Source of the DNA: Alphaproteobacteria bacterium
GTDB taxonomy: Bacteria; Pseudomonadota; Alphaproteobacteria; Sphingomonadales; Sphingomonadaceae
Reading direction: 5' to 3'
Assembly: GCA_030424845.1 (NCBI GenBank)
Contig: JAUHWC010000006.1
Location: 62,001-126,000 of the forward strand
DNA: 64,000 nt
This document shows positions 43,888-52,560 of this stretch, one piece after another (within the stretch, counting starts at the first letter, position 1; every line of letters starts with the position of its first letter). The notes beneath the pieces were generated by a model. The model was not told the DNA's origin. It searched no databases and worked only from the letters and a program-made list of their open reading frames with translations. The translations under genes and the position numbers were made by a program.

Positions 43888-45201
43888 ATGTCCGCCGACT
43901 ATTTCGCCGAGTTCGATACCATCCGCTACGAAGGACCGGACAGCACCAACGACCTTGCCTATCGCTGGTATGACAAGGACCGCGTGGTGATGGGCAAGCG
44001 CATGGAGGACCACCTGCGTTTTGCGGTGTGCATGTGGCACACCTTCTGCTGGCCGGGCAGCGATGTGTTCGGCGCCGGCACTTTCGAGCGGCCATGGCTG
44101 CAAGGTCCGATGGATGCAAGGAACGCCGCCGCCAAGCGCGAGGCGGCCCTCGCCTTTGTCGAGAAGATGGACGTCCCCTTCTACTGCTTCCACGATGTCG
44201 ACGTGATGGCGGATGCCGAAAGCATCGGCGATTTCCGCGCCAGCTTTGCCGAGGCGGTTGACCACCTGGAGGAACTGCAGGGCAAGCATGGTCGCAAGCT
44301 CTTGTGGGGCACGGCCAACCTGTTCGGCCACCCGCGCTACATGGCCGGCGCCGCCACCAATCCCGATCCGGAGGTTTACGCGTGGGCTGCCAGCCAGGTG
44401 CGCGATTGCCTGGAGGCGACGCATCGCCTGGGCGGCGCGAACTATGTGCTGTGGGGCGGCCGCGAAGGCTATGACACGATCCTCAACACGGAGATCGGCA
44501 AGGAGCAGGACAATTTCGGCCGCTTCCTCAACCTCGTGGTCGATCACAAGCACCGCATCGGTTTCGAAGGCACGATCCTGATCGAGCCCAAGCCGCACGA
44601 GCCGACCAAGCACCAGTATGATTTCGACACGCAGAGCGTCTACGCCTTTCTCAAGCGCTACGGCCTCGAGAACGAGGTGAAGGCCAATATCGAGGCGAAC
44701 CACGCCACGCTGTCCGGCCACAGCTTCGAGCACGAGCTGGCTATGGCCCGCGCGCTCGGCATCCTGGGTTCAATCGATGCCAATCGCGGCGATCCTCAGA
44801 ATGGCTGGGATACCGACCAGTTCCCCAATTCGGTGGAGGAGATCACCCTCGCCATGCTCGAAGTGCTGCGCGCAGGCGGCCTCGGCAACGGCGGCTGGAA
44901 CTTCGATGCCAAAGTGCGTCGCCAGTCGATTGACGCGGTGGACCTGTTCCACGGCCATATCGGCGGGATCGACACCATTGCCCGCGGGCTGCTCAATGCC
45001 GCAGCGCTGATCGAGGATGGCAAACTGGAGACTTTCCGCGCCGAACGTTATGCCGGATGGGACGGCGACCTTGGCCGCATGATCCACGCCGAAGGCACCA
45101 CGCTGGCTGCCATCGCCGATCATGCGGTGCAGCAGGGCCTCAATCCCCAACGCAAATCCGGCCGCCAGGAATGGTGCGAGAACCTGGTAAACCGCGCCTG
45201 A
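43888..45201 (+). CDS. xylA: Xylose isomerase
   Basis: This 437-residue class II xylose isomerase has [10 protein letters not shown], the catalytic YCFHDVDV (His102, Asp105), [30 protein letters not shown] with metal ligands, and [13 protein letters not shown]. It converts D-xylose to D-xylulose and often also D-glucose to D-fructose. GAGGAG ends 7 nt before the ATG at 43888; an ATG at 43882 is too close to it. It would channel xylose, or an unusual released sugar, into metabolism. Confidence 0.96.
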   Translation: MSADYFAEFDTIRYEGPDSTNDLAYRWYDKDRVVMGKRMEDHLRFAVCMWHTFCWPGSDVFGAGTFERPWLQGPMDARNAAAKREAALAFVEKMDVPFYCFHDVDVMADAESIGDFRASFAEAVDHLEELQGKHGRKLLWGTANLFGHPRYMAGAATNPDPEVYAWAASQVRDCLEATHRLGGANYVLWGGREGYDTILNTEIGKEQDNFGRFLNLVVDHKHRIGFEGTILIEPKPHEPTKHQYDFDTQSVYAFLKRYGLENEVKANIEANHATLSGHSFEHELAMARALGILGSIDANRGDPQNGWDTDQFPNSVEEITLAMLEVLRAGGLGNGGWNFDAKVRRQSIDAVDLFHGHIGGIDTIARGLLNAAALIEDGKLETFRAERYAGWDGDLGRMIHAEGTTLAAIADHAVQQGLNPQRKSGRQEWCENLVNRA

Positions 45202-45205
45202 AAAA

Positions 45206-45238
45206 GCGGCGCGCTTCCGGGAGAGGGAAGCGCGCCGC
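45206..45238 (-). terminator. Rho-independent terminator (bidirectional hairpin)
   Basis: GCGGCGCGCTTCC (45206-45218) pairs perfectly with GGAAGCGCGCCGC (45226-45238) over a 7-nt loop. It is preceded by AAAAA at 45201-45205, which becomes a T run on the minus strand. It is a strong terminator for the leftward deglycosidase genes and probably also ends xylBA. Confidence 0.85.
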
Positions 45239-45265
45239 CACGACTGTCACATCACGTGCCGCTGG

Positions 45266-45640
45266 TCAGGCCGCGAGTGCCAGTTGCTTGGTATCCTTCG
45301 TGGTCGGAACGAAGGGCAGGTAGGAAACGCGGTTGCGCACCGCGAAAGTGATCTCGTGATCGCCAGCTGCAAGCCCGCCGTTCAGCACGATGATCCGCGC
45401 CTTCTCGCCAAAGTTCCAACGGTCGTCATAAACCGTTTCCATCTCGTCGAGCGTGTAGGTCTTGCCTCGAACGCTGAAACGCACGGCATCGCGCGGCTGC
45501 ACGTCGCCATCCACGGTCACCTGGATATCCTCGATCATGGAAAGGCCCAGGCCGCGGTAATAGGGCAGGCGCCCGAGGAAGGAAAAGCCGCCTTCAACGC
45601 TTTCAAGGCTGCCTTCGACGATCATCTTGTTGTCCATCAT
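45266..45640 (-). CDS. C-glycoside deglycosidase beta subunit (DUF6379)
   Basis: This 124-residue protein matches the C-glycoside deglycosidase beta-subunit domain by conserved blocks: LPYYRGLGLSMIEDIQVTVDG (shortened: PYYRGLGLSMIEDI), YTLDEME, DDRWNFGEKA, GGLAAGDHEI and RVSYLPF. Known homologues (DgpC, CarC, DfgB) form a complex with a TIM-barrel alpha subunit and support elimination of the C-C glycosidic bond of 3-keto-C-glycosides. It lies 13 bp after the alpha gene, with AAGGAG before the start, so co-expression is likely. It ends before a strong terminator. Confidence 0.85.
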   Translation of the reverse strand: MMDNKMIVEGSLESVEGGFSFLGRLPYYRGLGLSMIEDIQVTVDGDVQPRDAVRFSVRGKTYTLDEMETVYDDRWNFGEKARIIVLNGGLAAGDHEITFAVRNRVSYLPFVPTTKDTKQLALAA

Positions 45641-45653
45641 CGCTCAGGTCTCC

Positions 45654-46703
45654 TTATTCTGCAGCTTCGGCCGTAGCGGCCATGGCTGATGCGTTTGCAG
45701 GGGTAGTGATCTTCGGGTCTTCGCTTTCGCCCAGCAGGCGGGCCAGCATCACCTGCTGGCGGCGGACCTGTTCGACACTGTCCGGCTCTTCGGCATCCTC
45801 GATCCAGCGATTGCCTTCATATTCGGAGCAGATGTAGCCGTCATAGCCGCCCTGTTTGAGCACTGCGACGATCTCGTCATAGGGGATCGAAGGCTCCACA
45901 TAGTCCTCGTCCATCTGGTAGAACTTGCCATGGATGTTGTGGATGCGCGGCATGTAATCGAGCATGCGCTTGGGTTCGAAGGCAGCATTGTGGCGCATGG
46001 TTTCGGCCATCGCGATGGCAGGGCCGGTGCCACCCAGTTCCTGCACGCCGAGGATCACATATTCGCTCAGCACGCGGTCTTCATAGGACTTCACGATATA
46101 GTCGGAGATGTTCTTAGGCACGCCAAGACGTTCGAACTTGTCACGCCAGACCGGCGGGAAGGCGTGGAGGAACATGCCCATGTCGGGCAGGAAGCCCAGC
46201 GCATCCGAACCGCTCTTCTCGAAAGCTTCCGCGTGGCGGATGATCCACGGATGGTCGAAATGCAGCGGAGCGTGCACCTCGATCAGGATCTTGATGCCCT
46301 TCTCCTCGGCATAGGGAGCCGCTGCAACCAGCACTTCAGGGGCGATGGACACCAGCGCGCGGATATATTTCATGCCAAGGCGCGCACCGAAATCGATGTC
46401 GTTCTTCACGCTCGCCACTTGCTCGTCAAACGGCATGATGCGGCCCTTGTAGCGCTTGTAGTCGAGCATGAAGTCATGGCTCACCGGCACGCAATCATAC
46501 TTCTTGATCAGCGCATGCCAGTGATCGACGTCGGCATCATCCACGCCGCATTCGGGCCAGCCCCAGAAGGTCTGCTCGCCGATGATCTCGATGCCTCCGG
46601 CACCCAGTTCGGCACAGGTACGGATGCAATCCTCCAGGTTCATCTTCTCCTGGAAGGTTTCGTTCTGGAAGGAATAGAGGCTCACGCCCCGTTTGATCGC
46701 CAT
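45654..46703 (-). CDS. C-glycoside deglycosidase alpha subunit (TIM-barrel)
   Basis: This 349-residue AP-endonuclease-2-like TIM barrel starts MAIKRGVSLYSFQNETF. It has metal-site segments AGGIEIIGEQTFWGWPE, PVSHDFMLDYKRYKG, ILIEVHAPLHFDHPW, FLPDMGMFLHAFPP, IHNIHGKFYQMDEDY and CSEYEGNRW. Homologues DgpB, CarB and DfgA catalyse a metal-dependent base-type elimination that releases aglycone and 1,5-anhydro-type keto-sugar. The start at 46703 has AGAGGA upstream; the frame from 46763 adds no family sequence. It is divergent from the DoxX gene with a palindromic site between them. Confidence 0.85.
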   Translation of the reverse strand: MAIKRGVSLYSFQNETFQEKMNLEDCIRTCAELGAGGIEIIGEQTFWGWPECGVDDADVDHWHALIKKYDCVPVSHDFMLDYKRYKGRIMPFDEQVASVKNDIDFGARLGMKYIRALVSIAPEVLVAAAPYAEEKGIKILIEVHAPLHFDHPWIIRHAEAFEKSGSDALGFLPDMGMFLHAFPPVWRDKFERLGVPKNISDYIVKSYEDRVLSEYVILGVQELGGTGPAIAMAETMRHNAAFEPKRMLDYMPRIHNIHGKFYQMDEDYVEPSIPYDEIVAVLKQGGYDGYICSEYEGNRWIEDAEEPDSVEQVRRQQVMLARLLGESEDPKITTPANASAMAATAEAAE

Positions 46704-46785
46704 CTCGGTAATCCTCTTTACTGGCAACTGCCAAGGCGCTGCCGACCATAGAACGAGCCGCATGGCTTGCGCGACTCAAAATTTA

Positions 46786-46809
46786 TAATTAGAACTCTCA
46801 TTCTATTAA
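46786..46809. promoter_or_regulatory. TetR-type palindrome upstream of the deglycosidase genes
   Basis: TAATT-AGAAC-TCTC-ATTCT-ATTAA matches the palindrome with one core difference. It lies in the divergent region, 83 bp from the deglycosidase alpha start and 36 bp from the DoxX start. Confidence 0.6.
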
Positions 46810-46844
46810 ACGGAGCCGCACGTCAAGTGCGGATGGGAGGGTTC

Positions 46845-47261
46845 ATGGATGAGTTGCGCGGAAAAGGGCGTATTGCGCCTGCCGCATTTGTTGCCCTGGC
46901 ACTGCTGGTCCTGCTGCTGGGCGGCTTCTCGCTGTTCGTCGGCTACAACAAGGCGCTCGCCCCGCTGGAGGTGCTGCGCGAGCACAGTGCCTGGACCTAC
47001 CACTTGCCCGTCTGGCTCGGCCGCCTGATCGGCTGGGTGGAGATCGTTGCCGCCGCAGTGCTGATCCTGGGGCTGTTCGTGCCAGCCTTGCGACGTGCCG
47101 GGGTGATCAGCGCCATCTGGATCGCGATCAACCACGCCGTTGCCGCCGCGGTCCATGTGATCTTCGAGGAATGGCACACGCTGACCCAGAGCGCGGTGGT
47201 GATCACGCTCTGCATCATCATGGTCGCGCTTTACCGCAGGCACGCTGCAGCGCGCGCCTGA
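46845..47261 (+). CDS. DoxX-like membrane protein
   Basis: This 138-residue protein has four hydrophobic segments (around VALALLVLLLGGFSLFVGY, WLGRLIGWVEIVAAAVLIL, VISAIWIAINHAVAAAV and TQSAVVITLCIIMVAL). The loop LFVGYNKALAPLEVL resembles DoxX/DoxD proteins, which are inner-membrane components linked to redox or quinone metabolism. GGGAGG 4 nt before 46845 supports the start. It begins a rightward pair with the SnoaL-like gene. The function is unknown. Confidence 0.82.
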   Translation: MDELRGKGRIAPAAFVALALLVLLLGGFSLFVGYNKALAPLEVLREHSAWTYHLPVWLGRLIGWVEIVAAAVLILGLFVPALRRAGVISAIWIAINHAVAAAVHVIFEEWHTLTQSAVVITLCIIMVALYRRHAAARA

Positions 47262-47293
47262 ACACAGTTTCACCAATGAAGGAGGATGAGAGC

Positions 47294-48130
47294 ATGACCA
47301 TTATACGCAAGCTGCTGGCCGGTGCAGGCCTGGCGGCAATGATGACTGGCGGACAGGCCATCGCGCAGGACGACAGCGCACAGATCGCAGCCCTGATCGA
47401 GCGGCTCGATCGGGTGGAGGCCGAGGCACGCGAAGCCAATGACAGGATCGAGATCAACAATTTGTTCTCGCGCTACATGTACCTGCACAACGCCTTCGAG
47501 GACGAGCAGATCATTCCCCTGTGGGCGCGCGAGGGAACGCCGGGCATGGCAGCAGAATATTCCAACCTCGGCCGCTTCACCACTTACGACAGCATCATGG
47601 AATATCACCGCAACCGCCCGAACCCCACGGGCAAGCTGATCTTCCACGAACTGTCCACCCCGCTGATCGAGGTTGCCGGCGACGGGCAGACCGCCAAGGG
47701 CATATGGATCATGACGGGCCTTGAATCCGGCCTGACGCAGCCCGAATTTGTCGATCAGATGCCGGACTGGATGCACGTTCCAGAGGTGATGGTGGATGGC
47801 AAGCGCGTGTGGATGCACAATGTCTATGCCAAGTACGGCATCGATTTCATCAAGCAGGATGGCGAATGGAAGATCTGGCACTTCCGCTGCTTCGAAGTCG
47901 CCCGCGAGCCCTACAACATGGGCTGGATCCCGTGGGCAGCGCAGGCCGAACATGGCGGCTTCAATTCCGAGCTGATGTATGTCGGTGATGACGGCCGCCC
48001 GGTCTTCATGCCGACGCCTGACGAGCCGGCCCTTAACACCGGCAACCCCTACAGCATCGATGGCGGGCAGACGCTGGATGCACGACTGCCTGAGCCGTAC
48101 TACACCTTCTCGGAGACCTTCTCCTACTAA
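47294..48130 (+). CDS. Exported SnoaL/NTF2-fold protein
   Basis: This 278-residue protein has a signal peptide (MTIIRKLLAGAGLAAMMTGGQAIAQ), then a short coiled-coil-like stretch (LIERLDRVEAEAREAND). A SnoaL_4-type domain follows with IEINNLFSRYMYLHNAF and a YGIDFIKQDGEWKIWHFRCFEV core. Related proteins are dehydratases or polyketide cyclases and binding proteins. GGAGG lies 8 nt before the ATG. It follows the DoxX gene and converges on the FAD monooxygenase, suggesting a periplasmic step on an aromatic or polyketide-like compound. Confidence 0.83.
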   Translation: MTIIRKLLAGAGLAAMMTGGQAIAQDDSAQIAALIERLDRVEAEAREANDRIEINNLFSRYMYLHNAFEDEQIIPLWAREGTPGMAAEYSNLGRFTTYDSIMEYHRNRPNPTGKLIFHELSTPLIEVAGDGQTAKGIWIMTGLESGLTQPEFVDQMPDWMHVPEVMVDGKRVWMHNVYAKYGIDFIKQDGEWKIWHFRCFEVAREPYNMGWIPWAAQAEHGGFNSELMYVGDDGRPVFMPTPDEPALNTGNPYSIDGGQTLDARLPEPYYTFSETFSY

Positions 48131-48142
48131 GGCAGGGAAGGA

Positions 48143-49249
48143 TCAGATGGGCTGCGCCACCACCTTAAACATCTCGGCGGCGGCGCGGCCCATGTCCACC
48201 GGCTCACCTAGCCCCTGTTGCCCGCGGCAGATCGCCAGCGAGCGTTCGACGATGTAGGAACAGCGCGGCGCGCGGCGCGCGTGATAGGCGGCAAAGGCAT
48301 CTTGGGGTTGGCCATGCCGCGCCAGTTCTTCGGCCAGCACCAGTGAATCCTCGATCGCCATGCCCGCACCCTGCCCCAGGTGCGGCGTCGTGGCATGGGC
48401 GGCATCGCCCAGCAGCACAATCCGCCCGCGATGCCACGGCCCGTCCACCAGCACGGTGTGGAGGGGACGATAAACCACGCCCGCATCATCGGTGATCTGC
48501 TCACCCAGCTCGCGGATGGCAGGGGCGCAACCGGCAATCCTTTGACGCATGGCAGCCGCCAACCCCTCCTGCGGCAAACGCTGTCCATCCGGCTCGGCCG
48601 TCACCACGAACATATACATCTGTTCCCGCGAGATGGGTGCAAGGCCCACGCCCACCGCGCCATTGTAGGTGCGCAGGGCATCCATGTCGGAAGTGCGCGG
48701 CAGGTTGTAGCGCCAAACCGCCTGCCCGGCATAGGCAGGGGGCGGGGCTTCGGGAAACAGCTTGGAGCGCGTCTGGCTGCCAAGACCATCTGCCCCCACC
48801 ACAAGGTCGAAGCTGTCAACACTGCCATCGGAGAACTTCAAATCCACCGTCTCGCCCCGATCCGCGATCGATGTGGCGGTCACGCCCAACCGCACTTCGG
48901 CTCCCCTCGCCTTGACGCCCTCTCCCAGCACCCGGTTCAACGCCGGGCGGGCAATGCCGATATTGGCGGGATAGCCTGGTGCCAGGTGCGGAGAAGGCAC
49001 CCGTGCCAACAACTTTCCATCTGGCGCATAGGCTTCCACCGCGTCATAACCGAAGCCGGCATTCACATAGTCATCGATGATGCCCAGCTGGTGCACCGCG
49101 CGCACCACGTTGGATTGCTGGGTGATCCCCACGCCTTCGACGGACCATTCCGGATCGCGTTCGATCACGACCACGTCGATTTTCTGCCGGCGCATGGCGA
49201 TGGCTGCCGTCAGCCCGCCGATCCCGCCGCCGATGACCAGTGCGCGCAT
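48143..49249 (-). CDS. FAD-dependent aromatic monooxygenase (UbiH/PHBH-like), third copy
   Basis: This 368-residue group A flavoprotein hydroxylase has VIGGGIGGLTAAIAMRRQ at the start, FDLVVGADGLGSQTRSK, and GRIVLLGDAAHATTPHLGQGAGMAIED with the FAD GD motif. It is the last gene of the leftward TIM-barrel/GPH-symporter/ThuA/nucleoside-hydrolase operon, starting 6 bp after the nucleoside hydrolase stop. Its place in a sugar operon suggests the aglycone is hydroxylated as part of glycoside use. It is closest in layout to the gene at 9094. Confidence 0.93.
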   Translation of the reverse strand: MRALVIGGGIGGLTAAIAMRRQKIDVVVIERDPEWSVEGVGITQQSNVVRAVHQLGIIDDYVNAGFGYDAVEAYAPDGKLLARVPSPHLAPGYPANIGIARPALNRVLGEGVKARGAEVRLGVTATSIADRGETVDLKFSDGSVDSFDLVVGADGLGSQTRSKLFPEAPPPAYAGQAVWRYNLPRTSDMDALRTYNGAVGVGLAPISREQMYMFVVTAEPDGQRLPQEGLAAAMRQRIAGCAPAIRELGEQITDDAGVVYRPLHTVLVDGPWHRGRIVLLGDAAHATTPHLGQGAGMAIEDSLVLAEELARHGQPQDAFAAYHARRAPRCSYIVERSLAICRGQQGLGEPVDMGRAAAEMFKVVAQPI

Positions 49250-49255
49250 TCCCTC

Positions 49256-50236
49256 TTACCCCTCTTGCGATGCTGCATGCAGGCGCAGCTTGGCCAGGAA
49301 ATCCGCCCATGTCAGGCGCATGTCGATATCGTCATACACACGCACCGTGCGCCCCGGGATTTCCGCACCGTAGCTCATGTCATCATTGATACGCCGCACC
49401 ATCCATTCACGGTAGCGGCTGCTCTCTTCCGAGATGGCCGTGAACAGCACCGGCGGACTGTCCCCCATCGGCCATGTCCCGCTCAGGTCGACGAAATCGG
49501 GCGGGCTGGTGAACTTTTCATAGAGCCATTCGGTAAAAGGCGAGATCGGCCGCATGTCCACTTCCATTTCGGCAACGGAAACCTGCATCAGGCGATAGGC
49601 CGGCTGCGGAACCTGCCACACCTCCACAGTCGTTTCCTCCAGCACGTGACGCGCAGCTTCGACATCGGCGGACAAGTTGTATTCCCAGGCGCCATCGGGA
49701 TAAGCACCCCCACCGATCCAGATCACGCTCATGCGGTCTGCGATTGCCGGCTCCAGCCGCAAGGCTTCGGCAACATTGGTCAGCGGACCGCCACAGGCGA
49801 GAACCAGCGGTAACGGATCGTCCCGCATCGCTTCTTGGATGATCGAAACCGCGGCAGCCGATGCGTCTTCACCGCGCTCGCCGGCCTCATGGCCGCCTGC
49901 CAATGCCGGGAAATCATCCAGTCCCGAGACCTGCTGCATTTCCTGCACAACGGCGATACCCGGCCCCACGGTATCGGCTGGCGCGCCTGCAACGTCGGCA
50001 TACTCGCGGCTCAGGCCTGAAACGGTGATCAGCGGAACAATGGTCTTGGGCGAAAGAAGCTGGTGCGCAAGGCCGACAAGCCCGTCCGGATCGCCGGCGA
50101 AGTCATTGTCGACAATGACCCGTTTCGAGGGGCGCTGCGGGATGCGTGCCTGCGCCAGCAACCATTGCGGTCTTGCCAGCATCACCGCCCCTGCCATGGA
50201 TCCAAACAGGGCCTTGCGGCGATCCAGCTCGAACAT
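49256..50236 (-). CDS. Exported nucleoside hydrolase family protein
   Basis: This 327-residue protein has a Tat-like signal (DRRKALFGSMAGAVML). The nucleoside-hydrolase calcium motif reads VIVDNDFAGDPDGLVGLAHQL (shown in part: DNDFAGDPDG), followed by LVLACGGPLTNVAEAL, ACGGPLT and VIWIGGG. The family hydrolyses N-ribosides, but export and a glycoside operon make a C- or N-glycoside or sugar-lactone substrate possible. GGAG 7 nt before 50236 supports the start. It is coupled to the ThuA gene, leaving 2 bp between them. Confidence 0.9.
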   Translation of the reverse strand: MFELDRRKALFGSMAGAVMLARPQWLLAQARIPQRPSKRVIVDNDFAGDPDGLVGLAHQLLSPKTIVPLITVSGLSREYADVAGAPADTVGPGIAVVQEMQQVSGLDDFPALAGGHEAGERGEDASAAAVSIIQEAMRDDPLPLVLACGGPLTNVAEALRLEPAIADRMSVIWIGGGAYPDGAWEYNLSADVEAARHVLEETTVEVWQVPQPAYRLMQVSVAEMEVDMRPISPFTEWLYEKFTSPPDFVDLSGTWPMGDSPPVLFTAISEESSRYREWMVRRINDDMSYGAEIPGRTVRVYDDIDMRLTWADFLAKLRLHAASQEG

Positions 50237-50238
50237 GC

Positions 50239-51201
50239 TCACTCCTTTCCAGGCACCTCGAAGTCCGCGGCCTTTTCGTAAGGCTCTATCGTGACTTCGC
50301 CGGTGGCCGCCCATTCGGTACCGCGCATCATCAGCGTGCGCACGCCGTCATAGGCCAGCGTATCGGGGCCGTGCCCCAGGGTAATGGAGAATACACGCCC
50401 CTCGCCATAATCCTGCACCCAGACTTGCGGCTGCGAACTATCGATGCCGTCCATTTCGGCCAGGCGTTCAGGCGTATAGGCTTCCGGAGGGTATTTCGGC
50501 CCGGCCACTTCGGGCACGTAGTTTTCGGCATCGTCATAGGCAGTGGCCAGCACGCGCACCTCAGCTTCGGGATGGAACACCATGTTGGTGTACATGTCCT
50601 CGATAAAGCTCCAGTGATAACGCCTGAGGCCACGCGTGACCGGATGATCGCGGTCGACCAGCTCGAACATGAAGGCATCGGGCGGCGAACGGCGCGAATG
50701 GCCTGGCTGCATCACCGCGCCCACCAGGCGCTTGTATTCATCGATATCGCGCCCCCAGGTGAAGCTGGAGTGATAGGCAACAAGGCCGCCGCCCTGCTCG
50801 ACATAATCATACAGCGCCTGAAAGGCCTCGTCAGACCACAGGTGCTGGTCCGGATCGGTATAATTCCAGCGGCTGGAGTAGTTGAGGATGACCACGTCGT
50901 AGTCCGCCAGCATGGCGAGGTTGCCCTCGTCGAAATCCTCGGTCACGCGCACGTCGAAACGGCCCGTGTCCTGCAACTGCCAGCGCAGCAGGTTGTTCAC
51001 GCCCGTCCAGTCATGCTCGTAGCTGTTCTGGCCGCTGATGATCAGGACATTGATCCGCTCCTCCGCCGGATTGACCGGAATGGAGACCCGTTGGACAGTC
51101 TCGGGCGGGCGATAGGTCGACTCCACGACCGGCTGGGCCAGAGCCGTGAAGGCACACAGCAAGCTGCCAAGCGCTGCGAGCGCCGTGATCTTCCGCTTCA
51201 T
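50239..51201 (-). CDS. Exported ThuA-domain protein
   Basis: This 320-residue protein has a Sec signal ending in AFTALAQ, then a ThuA/trehalose-utilisation domain (INVLIISGQNSYEHDWTGVNN, DYDVVILNYSSRWNY, YVEQGGGLVAYHSSF, FSITLGHGPDTL). The domain is a class-I-glutamine-amidotransferase-like fold seen near 3-keto-disaccharide enzymes. Its enzymatic function is unsettled; roles in keto-sugar isomerisation or hydrolysis have been proposed. It lies between the GPH symporter and nucleoside hydrolase genes in one operon. Confidence 0.9.
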   Translation of the reverse strand: MKRKITALAALGSLLCAFTALAQPVVESTYRPPETVQRVSIPVNPAEERINVLIISGQNSYEHDWTGVNNLLRWQLQDTGRFDVRVTEDFDEGNLAMLADYDVVILNYSSRWNYTDPDQHLWSDEAFQALYDYVEQGGGLVAYHSSFTWGRDIDEYKRLVGAVMQPGHSRRSPPDAFMFELVDRDHPVTRGLRRYHWSFIEDMYTNMVFHPEAEVRVLATAYDDAENYVPEVAGPKYPPEAYTPERLAEMDGIDSSQPQVWVQDYGEGRVFSITLGHGPDTLAYDGVRTLMMRGTEWAATGEVTIEPYEKAADFEVPGKE

Positions 51202-51233
51202 CGCTTTCTCTCCACTCCAATTTCCGTCCGGTT

Positions 51234-52550
51234 TCAGGCAGGCGCGCGGTCAGGCAACGGCTTGTCCATCGGCCAGAACCACACGACCACGCCCTGGATG
51301 AACAACAGCACAGCCGCTCCGCCGTAATAGGACCAGCGGATCGCCTCGCGTGCGGCATCGGTCACAGCATCGGGCTGGTAATCGAACCAGCCGAGCATGA
51401 ATGCGACACCTGCGGAACCCACCGCCATGCCGATCTTCGTCGCAAGGCTCACGCCTGCAGACAGGATGCCCTCATTGCGGCTGCCGTGCTTCCATTCGTG
51501 GTAATCAACCGTGCCCGCGATCATCGTGAAGGCCGCCGTGATGGTGAGAGATGTCACCAGTGCCGCGGCGATATAGATCGTCAGGAACAACGGGATATTG
51601 CCTTCAGCCAGCGGCAAGAGCAGGAACAGAACCGCAGAAACGGCGAAGATGGCGAGGCAACCGTTGCGGATGCCGGTGCGCGTCAGGATCGGCGGGGCGA
51701 TGAATGCTGACAGCAGCAGCGTGCCGGAAACCGCCGGCAGCATGATCGAGATCAGCCACGGCTGGCCCAGAACGTCGATTGCCAGGTAAGGTGTCTCGGC
51801 CATCATCGCGCCGAAGCGGATGAAGTAGAACAGGCAGGACAGGAAAGCGACGATCCACGCCCGGTTGCGCAGCATCTGCCCGATCACCGGCAGCACCGGC
51901 TGGTGCGCGCCCGCAGGCGTGGTGATGCGCTCGCGGCAATTGCGGAACAGGGCGAAGATCACGATCAGCGAAAGTCCGGCAAACAGCACGGCGACGGCAA
52001 GGAAACCGCGCTGCTCGTCCCCGCCGCCGAACAGGCCGACCAACGGCAAGGTGGCAGCCGTACCCAGCACCACTGAGGCAGACGTACCGACAGAGCGCAT
52101 GCCCGACAGCTTCAGCCGTTCGCCGGTGTCTGCCGTCATCATCGGCATCAGCGCGGTATAGGGAATGGATCCCAGCGACATCAGTATGCCCAGCGCCTTG
52201 AAGGTGATGAAGGCATAGACCAGCTGCGCGTTCACGCCCCAGTCTGGCACCGCGAACACGGCGATGAACACCAACGCATAGGGAATGGCGGTAAACAGGA
52301 AATAGGGACGCGTGCGTCCCCAGCGAGTGCTGGTGCGATCCACTGCAATGCCGACAAGGATATCGATTACCGCATCCATCAGCCGCGCGGTCAGGAAGAT
52401 CACGCCAACCGCAGTCGCGGGCAGGCCGACGATGTTGGTATAGTAATAAAGCAGGAAACCGCTGGCCATGTTGTAGGCCAGCGAGAAGCCGAAATCACCG
52501 AAGCCGTAGCTGAGGCGTTCGACCAGCGAGAGGCGCTGCCTGGCGCTCAT
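51234..52550 (-). CDS. MFS sugar symporter, glycoside-pentoside-hexuronide (GPH) family
   Basis: This 438-residue protein has about 12 transmembrane segments and the GPH opening LSLVERLSYGFGDFGFSLAYNMASGF. It continues with FLTARLMDAVIDILVGIAVDRTSTRWGRTRPYFLF, a conserved cation-coupling region of MelB/XynB-type carriers (shown partly as DAVIDILVGIAVDRT). It imports a glycoside or pentoside with a cation. The start at 52550 has GAGG about 9 nt upstream. It is the second gene of the operon, 10 bp after the TIM-barrel gene. Confidence 0.92.
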   Translation of the reverse strand: MSARQRLSLVERLSYGFGDFGFSLAYNMASGFLLYYYTNIVGLPATAVGVIFLTARLMDAVIDILVGIAVDRTSTRWGRTRPYFLFTAIPYALVFIAVFAVPDWGVNAQLVYAFITFKALGILMSLGSIPYTALMPMMTADTGERLKLSGMRSVGTSASVVLGTAATLPLVGLFGGGDEQRGFLAVAVLFAGLSLIVIFALFRNCRERITTPAGAHQPVLPVIGQMLRNRAWIVAFLSCLFYFIRFGAMMAETPYLAIDVLGQPWLISIMLPAVSGTLLLSAFIAPPILTRTGIRNGCLAIFAVSAVLFLLLPLAEGNIPLFLTIYIAAALVTSLTITAAFTMIAGTVDYHEWKHGSRNEGILSAGVSLATKIGMAVGSAGVAFMLGWFDYQPDAVTDAAREAIRWSYYGGAAVLLFIQGVVVWFWPMDKPLPDRAPA

Positions 52551-52560
52551 CGTCGTTGCC

